Below, one piece after another: positions 36,444 through 46,141 of a DNA stretch of 64,000 bases. Position numbers and translations under genes: made by a program. The notes under the pieces are model-generated. The model did no database searches, had not been told where the DNA came from, and saw only the letters and a list, made by a program, of their open reading frames with translations. Origin of the DNA: Ochrobactrum sp. CM-21-5 (lineage in GTDB: Bacteria; Pseudomonadota; Alphaproteobacteria; Rhizobiales; Rhizobiaceae); the NCBI RefSeq assembly GCF_014253075.1, contig NZ_JACLZJ010000002.1:62001-126000 (forward strand). The letters run 5' to 3'. The first letter of the stretch is position 1, and every line of letters starts with the position of its first letter.

Positions 36444-38225
36444 ATGAAAACAGACCGCGAAGCTCATATGGCCCGGCAGAGGGCCAAAGGAACCAAAGCA
36501 CTTTCTCATCGATTGAAGCGTTTGCGCGCACCTGCGAGTCCCGGCGCTCATCAGGGCTCCGGTGCCGACCAAACCGGGGAGAACGCGCCCAATGTTGTAC
36601 TCGATTGCGGATGGGGACGGCTTTTGTTTGCTCCTACGTTCGAGAGCAATGAGGCTCTTCTGGAGGCGCTGCGTGCGGAGGCTCCCCACAGCCGCGACAT
36701 TGCCTTTTATGTCCGCGATCCGCATGTCCTTCTGACGCTTGCGCCTCAGGAGATATTCCTTGATCCGTCCCATACATACCGGCTCGAATTGTCGACCTAT
36801 CGCAGCGGCGGACGTCGGACGCGCGGCATTACCATCAGACGTGTCGTGTCCGAGGCGGATGTGGACGGAATAAACGCCGTCTATGCGGCCTGCGGTATGG
36901 TGCCGTTGCGGCCGGATTTTTTCTCGTCGGAAAGGGACAACAGGGCTGTTACGTATTTCGTTGCGCAGGACGATGCCACTGGCCAGATTGTCGGCACAGT
37001 GACGGGAATCGACCACCAGCGTTTGTTCGACGATGCTGAGCACGGAAGTTCGCTCTGGTGTCTGGCGGTGCATCCTCAGGCGCGCCAGCCCGGTATTGGG
37101 GAGCGGCTGGTGCGAAAGCTTGCCGAACACTTTCAGGCTCGTGGATTGAGCCATATGGACCTGTCGGTCGTCCACGATAACGAACATGCAATCGCTCTTT
37201 ACGAGAAGCTGGAATTCCGCCGTGTTCCGCTTTTTGCCATAAAGCGCAAGAACGCCATCAACGAGAAGTTTTTCGCGCTGCCGCTGGATTCCGTCGATGC
37301 GCTCAATCCCTACGCACGGCTGATTGTCGATGAAGCCCTGCGACGCGGAATCAATATCAAGGTCACAGATGCGGAAGGCGGATTTTTCAGGCTTTCACAT
37401 GGTGGACGATCCATTCATTGCCGGGAAAGCCTTTCCGACCTGACGTCTGGTGTCGCCATGTCTATTTGCGACGACAAGGCCGTGACGAGGAGGATCGTCG
37501 CCGAGGCCGGGCTCGTCGTGCCGGAGCAGATCGAAGCGGGCGCGAACGAAATAGAACTTGAAGAATTCCTGCAAACCCATGGAAGGGTTGTGGTTAAACC
37601 GGCTCGCGGTGAACAGGGCCGTGGCATATCTGTTGGTATCTCGACGATGAAGGATTTGCATGTTGCGATTAGACAGGCTCGCAGTGTTTGCGACCGCGTG
37701 CTGCTGGAAGCGTGCTTTGAGGGCGAAGATCTGAGGCTTGTCATCATCGATTACAAGCTTGTGGCGGCGGCGGTTCGTCGTCCCCCGCGTGTGATTGGCG
37801 ACGGCAAATCCACAATACGTAAGTTGATAGAGGTGCAATCGCGTCGCCGCGCAGCGGCAACCGGCGGTGAAAGCCGGATTCCACTTGATGCCGAAACCAG
37901 ACGCTGTCTGGATCAGCAGGGCTTCAATTTAACAAGCATCCTGGAAGACGGGCGCGAGATAACGGTGCGAAAAGCTGCCAATCTGCACACCGGTGGCACG
38001 ATCCACGATGTCACGTCGAAAACCCACAAGACACTCGTTGAGGCTGCTTGTAACGCTGCGCGGGCAATCAAGATTCCGGTCGTGGGTATCGACTTCATGG
38101 TAAAAAACCCGGAAAAGCCAGAATATATCTTCGTTGAAGCTAATGAGCGACCGGGCCTTGCCAATCATGAACCACAGCCCACGGCGCAGCGGTTTCTCGA
38201 TTTCCTCTTTCCACGGTCGGCATGA
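36444..38225 (+). CDS. ngg: N-acetylglutaminylglutamine synthetase (GNAT plus ATP-grasp)
   Basis: 593 residues from MKTDREAHM, starting one base after the asnO stop. The N-terminal region (about 130-275) is a GNAT acetyltransferase domain (LWCLAVHPQARQPGIGERLVRKL, NEHAIALYEKLEFRRVPL). The C-terminal region (about 330-590) is an ATP-grasp ligase with VVVKPARGEQGRGISVG, GEDLRLVIID and VVGIDFMVKNPEKPEYIFVEANERPGLANH. This fusion is diagnostic of Ngg, which acetylates glutamine and joins a second glutamine before amidation by AsnO. Confidence 0.93.
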   Translation: MKTDREAHMARQRAKGTKALSHRLKRLRAPASPGAHQGSGADQTGENAPNVVLDCGWGRLLFAPTFESNEALLEALRAEAPHSRDIAFYVRDPHVLLTLAPQEIFLDPSHTYRLELSTYRSGGRRTRGITIRRVVSEADVDGINAVYAACGMVPLRPDFFSSERDNRAVTYFVAQDDATGQIVGTVTGIDHQRLFDDAEHGSSLWCLAVHPQARQPGIGERLVRKLAEHFQARGLSHMDLSVVHDNEHAIALYEKLEFRRVPLFAIKRKNAINEKFFALPLDSVDALNPYARLIVDEALRRGINIKVTDAEGGFFRLSHGGRSIHCRESLSDLTSGVAMSICDDKAVTRRIVAEAGLVVPEQIEAGANEIELEEFLQTHGRVVVKPARGEQGRGISVGISTMKDLHVAIRQARSVCDRVLLEACFEGEDLRLVIIDYKLVAAAVRRPPRVIGDGKSTIRKLIEVQSRRRAAATGGESRIPLDAETRRCLDQQGFNLTSILEDGREITVRKAANLHTGGTIHDVTSKTHKTLVEAACNAARAIKIPVVGIDFMVKNPEKPEYIFVEANERPGLANHEPQPTAQRFLDFLFPRSA

Positions 38226-38346
38226 AATTACCCGGGGTATGGACGGGAGGGCGAGCGTTGAAGCAGGCTCGTCCCTTGGGGAGGAAGTAAATCTGTGCTT
38301 CATATTTTTCAGATTGACGGATAGATTGTCCTGATTGTTTTGCTAG

Positions 38347-39777
38347 ATGATAGGTCAATCGATGTTTTGTCATGATGGTGGCGTATGGGAACCCGCGTTG
38401 GAAGTGCGCAAGGGGGTAACGAAACACCGGCTTTTGACAGAAAAGATCGTTGACGATATCGAGCGTGGCATTCTCAAGCCCTCCACCCGGATGCCGACGC
38501 ATCGCGACCTGGCTCACAGGCTTGGCCTGTCGGTCCAGACCGTAAGCATCAGTTATAAGGAAGCGGAACGGCGCGGATATCTGCGCGGCGAAGTGGGGCG
38601 CGGAACCTATGTCTGCAATCGCATAACTGAACGTGCGGACAGCTTCATGCTGGATCGCGATCCAAGCGGTGCGGCTGACCTTTCGATCATTCGGGCGGTC
38701 TATACCGAGGCGCATGAACGGGCTTCGCGACATCTTTTCGAGGCATTGAGCCAATCGGAAAACGCAGGGTTCATGCGTCCATGCCGCCCGATTGCGGGCC
38801 TTGATCGACATCGTGGGATCGCACGCGACTGGTTGCGTGGGCTTTCGGTGGATGTCGATCCGGGCCGCATCATCATCACAAATGGCGCTGCGCATGGTCT
38901 GTTTCTTGCGGTGGCCGCGGTCGTGCAGCCGGGCGAGGTGGTGCTGACAGAAAGTTTGACCGATCACGGTATCATCGGACTGGCCAATGTGCTTGGCTTC
39001 ACTTTGCGTGGGCTTGCTGCCGATCGGGAAGGGATCATCCCCGAGGCTTTTGAAGCAGCGTGTGAGGCGGGTGATGTGCGGGCGCTTGTGCTGATCCCGT
39101 CGCTTGGCAACCCGACCAGCCATTTGATGGGCGCCGAGAGGCGTATTGCGATTGCGGAGATTGCCCGACGTTACGGCGTCTGCGTCATAGAAGATGAGGT
39201 CTACAAGCCGATCCTGGAAGAAAGGCTGCCCTCAATGCCTGAATTGCTACCGGAACTAGGCTTCTTTGTCACCAGTTTTACCAAGACTGTCATGACCGGC
39301 TTGCGCACCGGCTATCTGGTTGTTCCGATGCAGTATTCCATTCGCATTACATCGATTTTACGGGTGACGAGCTGGAGTGGCGTCAATCTGGTGGCGGAAA
39401 TGGCAAGCCGCTGGATCGAAGATGGAACTGCTGCGGGACTGGTCGAGATCCAGCGCAATGAATTGCGGTCGCGGCAGGCACTGGTGACGGACATTCTCGG
39501 GCAGCATGTGGCGGGAAGCAATCCGCTGTCGCTGTGCGCCTGGCTGGGCATTCCCCGAAACTGGTCGGAAGACGGGCTGGTGCGCGCGCTTGCAAACAAA
39601 GGCGTGGCGGTAACGCCGTCCGATCCATTTATTGCGGGCGGCGATCGGGGTAAGGGCGGCATTCGCATCTGTCTTGGTGGTCGGCTTTCGCGACCGGCTT
39701 TGAAGACAGCGCTTGAAACCATCCGCGAGACTTTTGCCCAACTGCCGCCCGTCTATGATGTCGGAACGATAGCTTGA
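38347..39777 (+). CDS. enuR: MocR/GntR-family PLP-dependent regulator of ectoine catabolism (EnuR type)
   Basis: 476 residues. The N-terminal GntR winged helix (KIVDDIERGILKPSTRMPTHRDLAHRLGLSVQTVS) is joined to a class I aminotransferase-like domain in which Lys313 of SFTKTVMTGLRTGYL is the expected PLP-binding lysine. EnuR proteins repress ectoine genes and sense intermediates of ectoine breakdown through PLP. It lies at the far end of the ectoine operon, convergent with ehuA. The start has no good ribosome site; ATG 38362 is an alternative. Confidence 0.85.
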   Translation: MIGQSMFCHDGGVWEPALEVRKGVTKHRLLTEKIVDDIERGILKPSTRMPTHRDLAHRLGLSVQTVSISYKEAERRGYLRGEVGRGTYVCNRITERADSFMLDRDPSGAADLSIIRAVYTEAHERASRHLFEALSQSENAGFMRPCRPIAGLDRHRGIARDWLRGLSVDVDPGRIIITNGAAHGLFLAVAAVVQPGEVVLTESLTDHGIIGLANVLGFTLRGLAADREGIIPEAFEAACEAGDVRALVLIPSLGNPTSHLMGAERRIAIAEIARRYGVCVIEDEVYKPILEERLPSMPELLPELGFFVTSFTKTVMTGLRTGYLVVPMQYSIRITSILRVTSWSGVNLVAEMASRWIEDGTAAGLVEIQRNELRSRQALVTDILGQHVAGSNPLSLCAWLGIPRNWSEDGLVRALANKGVAVTPSDPFIAGGDRGKGGIRICLGGRLSRPALKTALETIRETFAQLPPVYDVGTIA

Positions 39778-39810
39778 CCGGAAGCTGTCCGGTTCTGACT
39801 GAGCCGCTGA

Positions 39811-40575
39811 TTAGAGGACGGATTGCAGAAATTCCCGTGTGCGTTCCTCTTTCGGATTGCCCAGTATCTGTTCCGGCGAACCCTGTTCGCAGATGCGACC
39901 CTTGTCAAAGAAGCAGACGCGATCAGAAACCTCGCGTGCAAATCGCATTTCGTGGGTCACAAGCAGCATGGTCAGATCGTGTTCCTTTGCCAGACTACGA
40001 ATAACAGCCAGGACTTCGCCAACCAGTTGCGGGTCGAGTGCCGAGGTGGGCTCATCGAACAGAAGTACGCGCGGACGCATGGCGAGCGAGCGCGCAATGG
40101 CGACCCGCTGCTGTTGGCCGCCGGACAGTTGCGACGGATAATGGTCCTTCTTGTCAGTGAGTCCGACAAGCGACAGAAGGTCGAGCGCGCGGGCCTCGGC
40201 TTCGTCACGCTTCATGCCGAGCACATGGACCGGTGCCTCGATTATGTTGCGCAAAACCGACATGTGCGGAAACAGGTTGAAGCTCTGGAACACCATGCCG
40301 ACATGCGACCTGATCTTGCGTAAGTGCGCTTCGCTCGCCTGAAAGGATCCTTTGCCGTTCGGCTCGTGATAGGACATTCCTGCAAGTTCCAGCGTTCCCT
40401 CCTGAAATGGTTCGAGCGTCATCAGGATGCGCAGCACGGTGGATTTTCCGGAGCCGGAAGGACCAATAAGGGTCACTTTTTCGCCCGTGGTAACCGAAAA
40501 ATTGAAGCGATCCAGCACGGTCAGTGCGCCAAAGCGCTTGGTTACGTCCTGAAAGCGGATAATTTCCTGGGTCAT
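39811..40575 (-). CDS. ehuA: Ectoine/hydroxyectoine ABC importer, ATP-binding protein EhuA
   Basis: 254 residues of the polar amino acid transport ATPase class: Walker [10 protein letters not shown], signature [16 protein letters not shown], Walker [14 protein letters not shown], switch His in [12 protein letters not shown]. The start overlaps ehuD by ATGA. Assignment to ectoines comes from the linked doe/eut genes. It is the last gene of the minus-strand operon. Confidence 0.88.
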   Translation of the reverse strand: MTQEIIRFQDVTKRFGALTVLDRFNFSVTTGEKVTLIGPSGSGKSTVLRILMTLEPFQEGTLELAGMSYHEPNGKGSFQASEAHLRKIRSHVGMVFQSFNLFPHMSVLRNIIEAPVHVLGMKRDEAEARALDLLSLVGLTDKKDHYPSQLSGGQQQRVAIARSLAMRPRVLLFDEPTSALDPQLVGEVLAVIRSLAKEHDLTMLLVTHEMRFAREVSDRVCFFDKGRICEQGSPEQILGNPKEERTREFLQSVL

Positions 40576-41264
40576 TTGAGGGCGATCCCGTTCTTTGGAA
40601 GAATGCGTTCAAGCATGGTGATGGCTGCTGAACAGATAAGGGTCAGGATGAGGAAGATCAGGCCGACCAGGGACAGCGGCACCAGATATTCGAATGTGCG
40701 ATCACCGATCAGATTGGCTAGATTGAGCATATCGACAATGCTGACGACCGAAAGCACAGGCGTTTCCTTGAGCATGGAGACGAGATAATTGCCCATTGTC
40801 GGAATGATGCGCGGCACGGCCTGCGGAATGACGATATCGCGATAGGTGCGCCAAGGTGTGAGATTGAGTGCCCGCGCCGCTTCCCATTGGCCGCGGGGAA
40901 TGGCTTCGATGCCGCCGCGATAGACCTCCGATGTATAGGCTGAATATTGCAGTCCAAGCGCAATCGCACCTGTAAGAAAGGCTGGCAGAACGATGCCGTA
41001 TACCGGCAGAACATAGTAAAGGAAGAAGAGCTGCACGAGCAATGGCGTGTCGCGCAGGAATTCAACCACAATCGCTGTCGGCCATGAAATGGCCTTGTAT
41101 GGACTGCGGCGCAAAAGCGCGAAGACGAGACCGAGTACCAGTGCTATGCCGAACCCCGCCGCAGCCGCCTTGAGCGTGACCGTCAGGCCGATAGCGAGGA
41201 TCGGCAGGATCGAAAGCGCAAAGGATAGCGAGGATGTGGTATCCCAGGCATAACCGTAAATCAT
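40572..41264 (-). CDS. ehuD: Ectoine/hydroxyectoine ABC importer, permease EhuD
   Basis: 230 residues, about five transmembrane helices, with the His/Glu/Gln-type permease motif [19 protein letters not shown] and the EAA loop [25 protein letters not shown]. Pairs with EhuC; overlaps ehuC by ATGA. Confidence 0.88.
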   Translation of the reverse strand: MIYGYAWDTTSSLSFALSILPILAIGLTVTLKAAAAGFGIALVLGLVFALLRRSPYKAISWPTAIVVEFLRDTPLLVQLFFLYYVLPVYGIVLPAFLTGAIALGLQYSAYTSEVYRGGIEAIPRGQWEAARALNLTPWRTYRDIVIPQAVPRIIPTMGNYLVSMLKETPVLSVVSIVDMLNLANLIGDRTFEYLVPLSLVGLIFLILTLICSAAITMLERILPKNGIALK

Positions 41265-41920
41265 GCGAAGCCTCCCGCCATGGTTTGACGTCTCAGGCGC
41301 CGTTCCAGCCAGCGGATCGCGGCTGCAAGTATCAGTGCCATGGCAAAATAACCAAGCAAGGTCAGAGAATAGATGGTCACGTTGTCCAGCGTGAGATTAC
41401 GCAGACGCTGCGCCTGAAAGGTCAGATCACTGATGGAAATCAGCGAAGCAAGGGCTGTGTCCTTGAGATTGTGGACCGCCAGATTGCCAAAGGCTGGCAT
41501 CATTTCAACCACGGCCTGTGGCAGAATTACATGGAAGAGCGTGTGCGTTTTGCCGAAATTGAGCGCGCGGGCTGCTTCATGCTGGGCTTCCGGCACAGCC
41601 TGCAAGGCGCCGCGAACAACCTCTGCACCATAAGCGCCGATATTCAAGCCAAGGCCGGCAATGCCGGTGGTGATAGGATCGAACGAAATGCCGATCAGCG
41701 GCAGGGCGTAATAAAGCCAGAACAATTGCACTAGCAGCGAGGTGCCACGAAAGATTTCGATATAGACAATTGCGATTTTTGAAAGGATTGGCCCGCCCGC
41801 AAAGCGGGCAATGCCGGCGGCAAACGCCAGCACAGTACCGATCACCATCGAACTCAAAGCGAGAATGACGGTGATTTGCGCGCCCTTGAAAAGCGCGGGA
41901 AGGTATTCCGTCCAAGACAT
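41261..41920 (-). CDS. ehuC: Ectoine/hydroxyectoine ABC importer, permease EhuC
   Basis: 219 residues with the same permease architecture as EhuD: EIFRGTSLLVQLFWLYYALP near the middle and the EAA loop AQHEAARALNFGKTHTLFHVILPQAV. It is separated from ehuB by 74 bases that contain a strong hairpin, which probably lowers permease relative to binding-protein expression. Confidence 0.88.
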   Translation of the reverse strand: MSWTEYLPALFKGAQITVILALSSMVIGTVLAFAAGIARFAGGPILSKIAIVYIEIFRGTSLLVQLFWLYYALPLIGISFDPITTGIAGLGLNIGAYGAEVVRGALQAVPEAQHEAARALNFGKTHTLFHVILPQAVVEMMPAFGNLAVHNLKDTALASLISISDLTFQAQRLRNLTLDNVTIYSLTLLGYFAMALILAAAIRWLERRLRRQTMAGGFA

Positions 41921-41951
41921 ATGGCTCTCTCCGGGCAGAGATGAGGCGAAA

Positions 41952-41984
41952 CTTGCCGGTCCGTTCTATCGACGGGCCGGCAAG
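41952..41984 (-). other. Stable hairpin between ehuB and ehuC
   Basis: CTTGCCGGTCCGT (41952-41964) pairs with ACGGGCCGGCAAG (41972-41984): 13 base pairs including one wobble around a 7-base loop. There is no T-run on the minus strand, so it is more likely a stabiliser of the upstream ehuB message or a processing/attenuation signal than a full terminator. Confidence 0.6.
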
Positions 41985-41994
41985 CAGGGAGATG

Positions 41995-42858
41995 TTATTT
42001 TCCGGCACACAGACTTGCTGTGTCGGCTTTGCGTGCAGCCTCGACACTCTCTTCACCCAAGCCGTAGGTCATGAGGATTTTCTTGTATTCATCGGTCTTT
42101 TTGAACTCGACAAGCTGCTTGTTGAAGGCGTCGAAGAAGTCTTTGTCCTCGGGGCGGAAGCTGAAAGCGCCGAAGCTTCTGGCGGCCTTTCCGTCAACGA
42201 CAGGATCGGTGAATGGATGTGCCTGTTCCAGTTCGGGCGCATTATCGACAAGCTTGGCCACGGTCAGTTCCGTTGCGGCATAAGCGTCGGCGCGACCGGT
42301 CTGAACGGTGGAAGGCGCATCTGCATTGCCCTGGATCATGACGATCTGCGATTCATCGATCCCCATGCCGTGCAAGAAATCGATCTGGTCCGCGCCTGAT
42401 ACGATGGCGACCTTCAGTGACGGATCTTTCTTGATGTCCTCATAGGAATGGATGTTCTTCGGATTGCCTTTTGGTACCAGAAGACCTTCGCCATAACTGG
42501 AATTGGGCACGGTAAATTGCACCTGCTTGCAACGTTCCGGCAGAATATTCTGTTCCGCGGCCACAAATTCGAACCGCTTGGCTTTCAATCCGGGGATAAG
42601 TGAGCCGAACGGGGTCACCGTCCAGTCAACTTCGTCGATGCCGAGCTTCTTGAAGATCGCAATGGCCACATCAGGGCCGATGCCCTTGGCTGCGCCGCTT
42701 GCATCCACATAGCCATAAGGCACTTCGTTGGCGGTTGCACCGCGCACGAAGCCGGCGCTCTTGAGGTCATCCACCGTGACAGCCTGTGACGGCACGGTGA
42801 GGGCGATAACTGCCGCTGCAGAGAGCAGGGCGGAGATGGTTTGAAGTTTCATGCGCAT
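41995..42858 (-). CDS. ehuB: Ectoine/hydroxyectoine periplasmic binding protein EhuB
   Basis: 287 residues. The signal peptide (MRMKLQTISALLSAAAVI...) ends near SQA before VTVDDL. The mature part has the family 3 solute-binding pattern: VPYGYVDASGAAKGIGPDVA, FEFVAAEQNILPERC, IHSYEDIKKDPSLKVAIVSG, and the second-lobe segment GRADAYAATELTVAKL. Pattern and context fit EhuB, which delivers ectoine and 5-hydroxyectoine to EhuCD. Confidence 0.88.
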   Translation of the reverse strand: MRMKLQTISALLSAAAVIALTVPSQAVTVDDLKSAGFVRGATANEVPYGYVDASGAAKGIGPDVAIAIFKKLGIDEVDWTVTPFGSLIPGLKAKRFEFVAAEQNILPERCKQVQFTVPNSSYGEGLLVPKGNPKNIHSYEDIKKDPSLKVAIVSGADQIDFLHGMGIDESQIVMIQGNADAPSTVQTGRADAYAATELTVAKLVDNAPELEQAHPFTDPVVDGKAARSFGAFSFRPEDKDFFDAFNKQLVEFKKTDEYKKILMTYGLGEESVEAARKADTASLCAGK

Positions 42859-42917
42859 TGTGTTCTCTCCTCTTTGTAGACGCCGGGTGGTTTTTGCTCC
42901 GGCTTTTGTTCAACTCT

Positions 42918-43937
42918 TTATGGGGTCTCGCTGGTTGTCGCGATTACCGAAAGGCAGTCGCCCATTTTGATGAGACCCGGAAAATGCCGTGCGGCCAGCA
43001 CCCCGTCGAGTGCGGCACGATACTCCTGCGGAGTCGTGCCGGTGCGGGCCACCGGATGAATACGGGCGATCACGTCGCCTTTTTTCAGCGTGCCCCCCAG
43101 ATCGACGAGCGGCTCCAGAAGGCCATCCGTCTCAGCAAAGCCGAAGCATTCCTGCGATGGCATGTCGAGCCATGTGGTCGGTGTAAGCTCGACCTTTCCT
43201 TCGAGAATACCCGCATGGCGCAAAACGTTGCGAATGCCGCGTTTGGCAATGGATGCCGTACGCGCCGAGATCGTGCCTCCACCAGAAAGCTCGGTGGTGA
43301 CGAACACCTTTCCTGCTTCCTCCGCAGTGGTATCGTACATGCCAACGGCATCGATTTCGATCATCCGCATGGAAAAAGGCGCGGAGAACGCCTTTACGGC
43401 ATCGAAACACCGGGCTTCCTGCGCCGTGTCGGGCAGGGCGTGGGCCGCCGCATAGGGCAGGAAATCGAGCGTGCGTCCACCGGAATGAAAATCCATGACG
43501 ATATCGGCCACGGGCAGAAGATAGCGCGTAAAATAATCGGCGATCTTCTCGGTTACCGTTCCATCCGGACGTCCAGGAAAGCTGCGGTTGAGATTTCCCT
43601 TGTCTATGGGGGAGGTGCGCGTTCCAGCCAGAAAAGCGGGAAAGTTCATCGCCGGTACGATGATGACACGCCCATTGATCTGCTCCGGTTTCAGATTGGC
43701 CGCCAGATCATAAAGAGCGACGGGCCCCTCGTATTCGTCACCGTGATTGCCGCCGGTCAGAAGTGCTGTTGGCCCGTCGCCATTGCGGATGACGCAGATC
43801 GGCAGCATGAGCGAACCCCATGCGGAATCGTCGCGCGACCACGGCAGCCGCAGATGACCGTGCTGCACACCGTCGCGATTGAGATCGACCGTCGGCGTAA
43901 TCGGAGAAGGGCGGGATGGCGGTGTCGTGTGCATCAT
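42918..43937 (-). CDS. doeB: N-alpha-acetyl-L-2,4-diaminobutyrate deacetylase DoeB (EutE)
   Basis: 339 residues of the succinylglutamate desuccinylase/aspartoacylase zinc family: His and Glu zinc ligands in GGNHGDEYEG, Asn-Arg in GNLNRSFPG, the second zinc His in DFHSGG and the catalytic Glu in TELSGGG. It removes acetate from N-alpha-acetyldiaminobutyrate after ectoine ring opening. Nine bases downstream of doeA. Confidence 0.9.
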   Translation of the reverse strand: MMHTTPPSRPSPITPTVDLNRDGVQHGHLRLPWSRDDSAWGSLMLPICVIRNGDGPTALLTGGNHGDEYEGPVALYDLAANLKPEQINGRVIIVPAMNFPAFLAGTRTSPIDKGNLNRSFPGRPDGTVTEKIADYFTRYLLPVADIVMDFHSGGRTLDFLPYAAAHALPDTAQEARCFDAVKAFSAPFSMRMIEIDAVGMYDTTAEEAGKVFVTTELSGGGTISARTASIAKRGIRNVLRHAGILEGKVELTPTTWLDMPSQECFGFAETDGLLEPLVDLGGTLKKGDVIARIHPVARTGTTPQEYRAALDGVLAARHFPGLIKMGDCLSVIATTSETP

Positions 43938-43946
43938 CGCAAGATC

Positions 43947-45125
43947 CTAATCCTTGACGACCAGTTTGCGCGGGACGTTCGACAGACATTCGACGCCTGT
44001 TTCCGTGATAACGATGCTTTCGGTGATTTCCAGCCCCATGGTTTCCAGCCACAGACCCGTCATGAAATGGAAGGTCATGCCCGGTTGCAGCTCTGTGTGA
44101 TCGCCGGGACGCAGGCTCATCGTGCGTTCGCCCCAATCCGGCGGATAGGAAAGGCCAATCGAATAGCCGGTGCGGTTGTCCTTGACGATGCCGTACTTCT
44201 TGAGAATGTTGAAGAAGCCATTGGCGATGTCTTCGCATGTATTGCCGGGACGAGCGGCTGCAAGCCCGGCTTCCATACCTTCAAGCGTCGCCTTTTCCGC
44301 GTCGAGGAAAGCCTGTGTCGGTTTGCCAAGAAATACCGTGCGCGATAACGGGCAATGATAGCGTTTGTAGCAACCGGCGATCTCGAAAAACGTGCCTTCG
44401 CCGGTTTTCATCGGCAGGTCGTTCCATGTGAGATGCGGGGCTGAAGCATCTGCGCCGGACGGCAGAAGCGGCACGATAGCCGGATAGTCGCCGCCTATTC
44501 CATCGACGCCACGCGTGCCGGCGTCGTAAATTTCGGCGACCAGATCGCATTTGCGCATGCCCGGCTCGATTTTATCGACAATGCGCTGATGCATGGCTTC
44601 GACAATGCGGCCAGCCTTGCGCATATAGTCGATTTCGGTCGGACTTTTTACCGCACGCTGCCAGTTGACGAGACCCTGCGCATCCTTGAACTGCGCATTG
44701 GGCAGGTGCTTCTGCAAGGCATGATGCGCGGCGGCGGTATACCAGTAATTGTCGAATTCGACGGCTATCGTCTTGCCTCCCCAACCGCGCTTTTCAATGA
44801 TCGAGGCGAGCATATCCATGGGGTGGCGATCCAGAGACTGCACATAATGATCGGGATAGCCGATTATGTTGTCGTGATTGATCCAGGCCGTGCGCTTTGC
44901 ACCATTGCCGTCCTGTCCGCGCCCGTACCAGATCGGTTCGCCATCCATGGACAGCACGACGCATTGATGGACGTAGAAAGACCAGCCGTCATAGCCAGTG
45001 AGCCAGTGCATGTTCGATGGATCGGTGACGATGATGATATCGAATCCTGCCTTCTCCATGGCCCGCCGGGTTTTGGCAATCCGCTGATTGTATTCGGCGC
45101 GGGTGAAGTTGAGTTCCGCACTCAT
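43947..45125 (-). CDS. doeA: Ectoine hydrolase DoeA (EutD)
   Basis: 392 residues with the creatinase/prolidase (M24) pita-bread fold: an N-terminal creatinase domain (YNQRIAKTRRAMEKAGFDIIIVTDPSNMHWLTGYD) and a C-terminal domain with HCPLSRTVFLG and GYSIGLSYPPDWGE. DoeA opens the ectoine ring to N-alpha-acetyl-L-2,4-diaminobutyrate. Its start overlaps the eutC stop by ATGA. Confidence 0.92.
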   Translation of the reverse strand: MSAELNFTRAEYNQRIAKTRRAMEKAGFDIIIVTDPSNMHWLTGYDGWSFYVHQCVVLSMDGEPIWYGRGQDGNGAKRTAWINHDNIIGYPDHYVQSLDRHPMDMLASIIEKRGWGGKTIAVEFDNYWYTAAAHHALQKHLPNAQFKDAQGLVNWQRAVKSPTEIDYMRKAGRIVEAMHQRIVDKIEPGMRKCDLVAEIYDAGTRGVDGIGGDYPAIVPLLPSGADASAPHLTWNDLPMKTGEGTFFEIAGCYKRYHCPLSRTVFLGKPTQAFLDAEKATLEGMEAGLAAARPGNTCEDIANGFFNILKKYGIVKDNRTGYSIGLSYPPDWGERTMSLRPGDHTELQPGMTFHFMTGLWLETMGLEITESIVITETGVECLSNVPRKLVVKD

Positions 45126-46141
45126 CGGCTGGCTCCTACAGTTTTATTTGAATCGATTTTCGTCCCTGCGTCGCGGGCAATGGCGCGTGTCGTGGCGAGG
45201 CGGGCTATCGCCGTGTCCTGAACTCCGGTGCCGGTGAGGTCGCAGAAGGTGATGTCTTCGGCGTTTCGCGCGAAAGTCCCGGCATCGAGAATGATCTGGC
45301 CGAGTTCAGGAAAGTTCGCATTCGCCCTGACGATCCCGGCTTTAATTGCGTGATGCAACTCGCCAAGCCTGCGGGTCTGGTTGAGACTATCGGCGACGTA
45401 GATGATCGAGCGCTGGAAAATGGCCGAGTCTATCTCGTTTTTATGCTCGGCGTCAGAACCCAACGCCGTCACATGCTGACCGGCTTCCAGCCATTCGGCC
45501 TTGATGAGTGGCGTTTCTGACGGCGTTGTCGTCACGATAATGTCGGCGCCCCGGCAGGCTTCGCGGGGGTCGGCAACGGCTTTGACGTCGATACCGAGCT
45601 TTCCAGTCAGTGCCTTCGCAGTGCTTTCGGCTTTCGCCATGTCGCGCGCCCAGATGCGTGCTTCAGCGATGGGGCGTACAAGCGCGAGCGCTTCGAGTTG
45701 TAATCGGGCTTGCATGCCAGCACCGACAATAGCGGCAATGCCGGCATCTTCTCGTGCCAGATGTTTTGCTGCGACCGCACCGGCAGCCGCCGTTCGCACG
45801 TCGGTCAGATAGCCGTTATCCAGCAATAGTGCTTCGATCAGTCCCGTCTTTGCGGAGAATTGAATCATCAGCCCGTTGGTCGAAGGCAGGCCAATGGATG
45901 GGTTGTTGAAGAAGCCGGGGCTTACCTTGATGGCGAAGCTGTCGAGCCCCGGAATATAGGCGGTCTTGACATCGACCTCGCCGCGCTCTGACGGAATGTC
46001 GAGGCGCAAGATCGGCGGCATGCGGACCTCACCTCCTGCAAGCGCGCGGAAGGCATCCTCAACGCAGGTAATGCTTTCGATATCCAGCGCTATGAGCTGG
46101 CGCAGATCGCCTTCGGTCAGAATTCTCATCTCGGCCATCAA
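45122..46141 (-). CDS. eutC: EutC, ornithine cyclodeaminase-family protein of hydroxyectoine use
   Basis: 339 residues of the ornithine cyclodeaminase/mu-crystallin family: the substrate-binding Lys in DSFAIKVSPGFFNNP, the NAD-binding motif IVGAGMQARLQLEAL, and ADIIVTTTPSETPLI. In ectoine loci EutABC are proposed to convert 5-hydroxyectoine towards ectoine. It overlaps both neighbours by ATGA. Confidence 0.88.
   Translation of the reverse strand: MMAEMRILTEGDLRQLIALDIESITCVEDAFRALAGGEVRMPPILRLDIPSERGEVDVKTAYIPGLDSFAIKVSPGFFNNPSIGLPSTNGLMIQFSAKTGLIEALLLDNGYLTDVRTAAAGAVAAKHLAREDAGIAAIVGAGMQARLQLEALALVRPIAEARIWARDMAKAESTAKALTGKLGIDVKAVADPREACRGADIIVTTTPSETPLIKAEWLEAGQHVTALGSDAEHKNEIDSAIFQRSIIYVADSLNQTRRLGELHHAIKAGIVRANANFPELGQIILDAGTFARNAEDITFCDLTGTGVQDTAIARLATTRAIARDAGTKIDSNKTVGASR

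Noticed and set aside
42858-44348. 496-codon plus-strand open frame
   Set aside because: Antisense to doeB and the end of doeA; no family resemblance.
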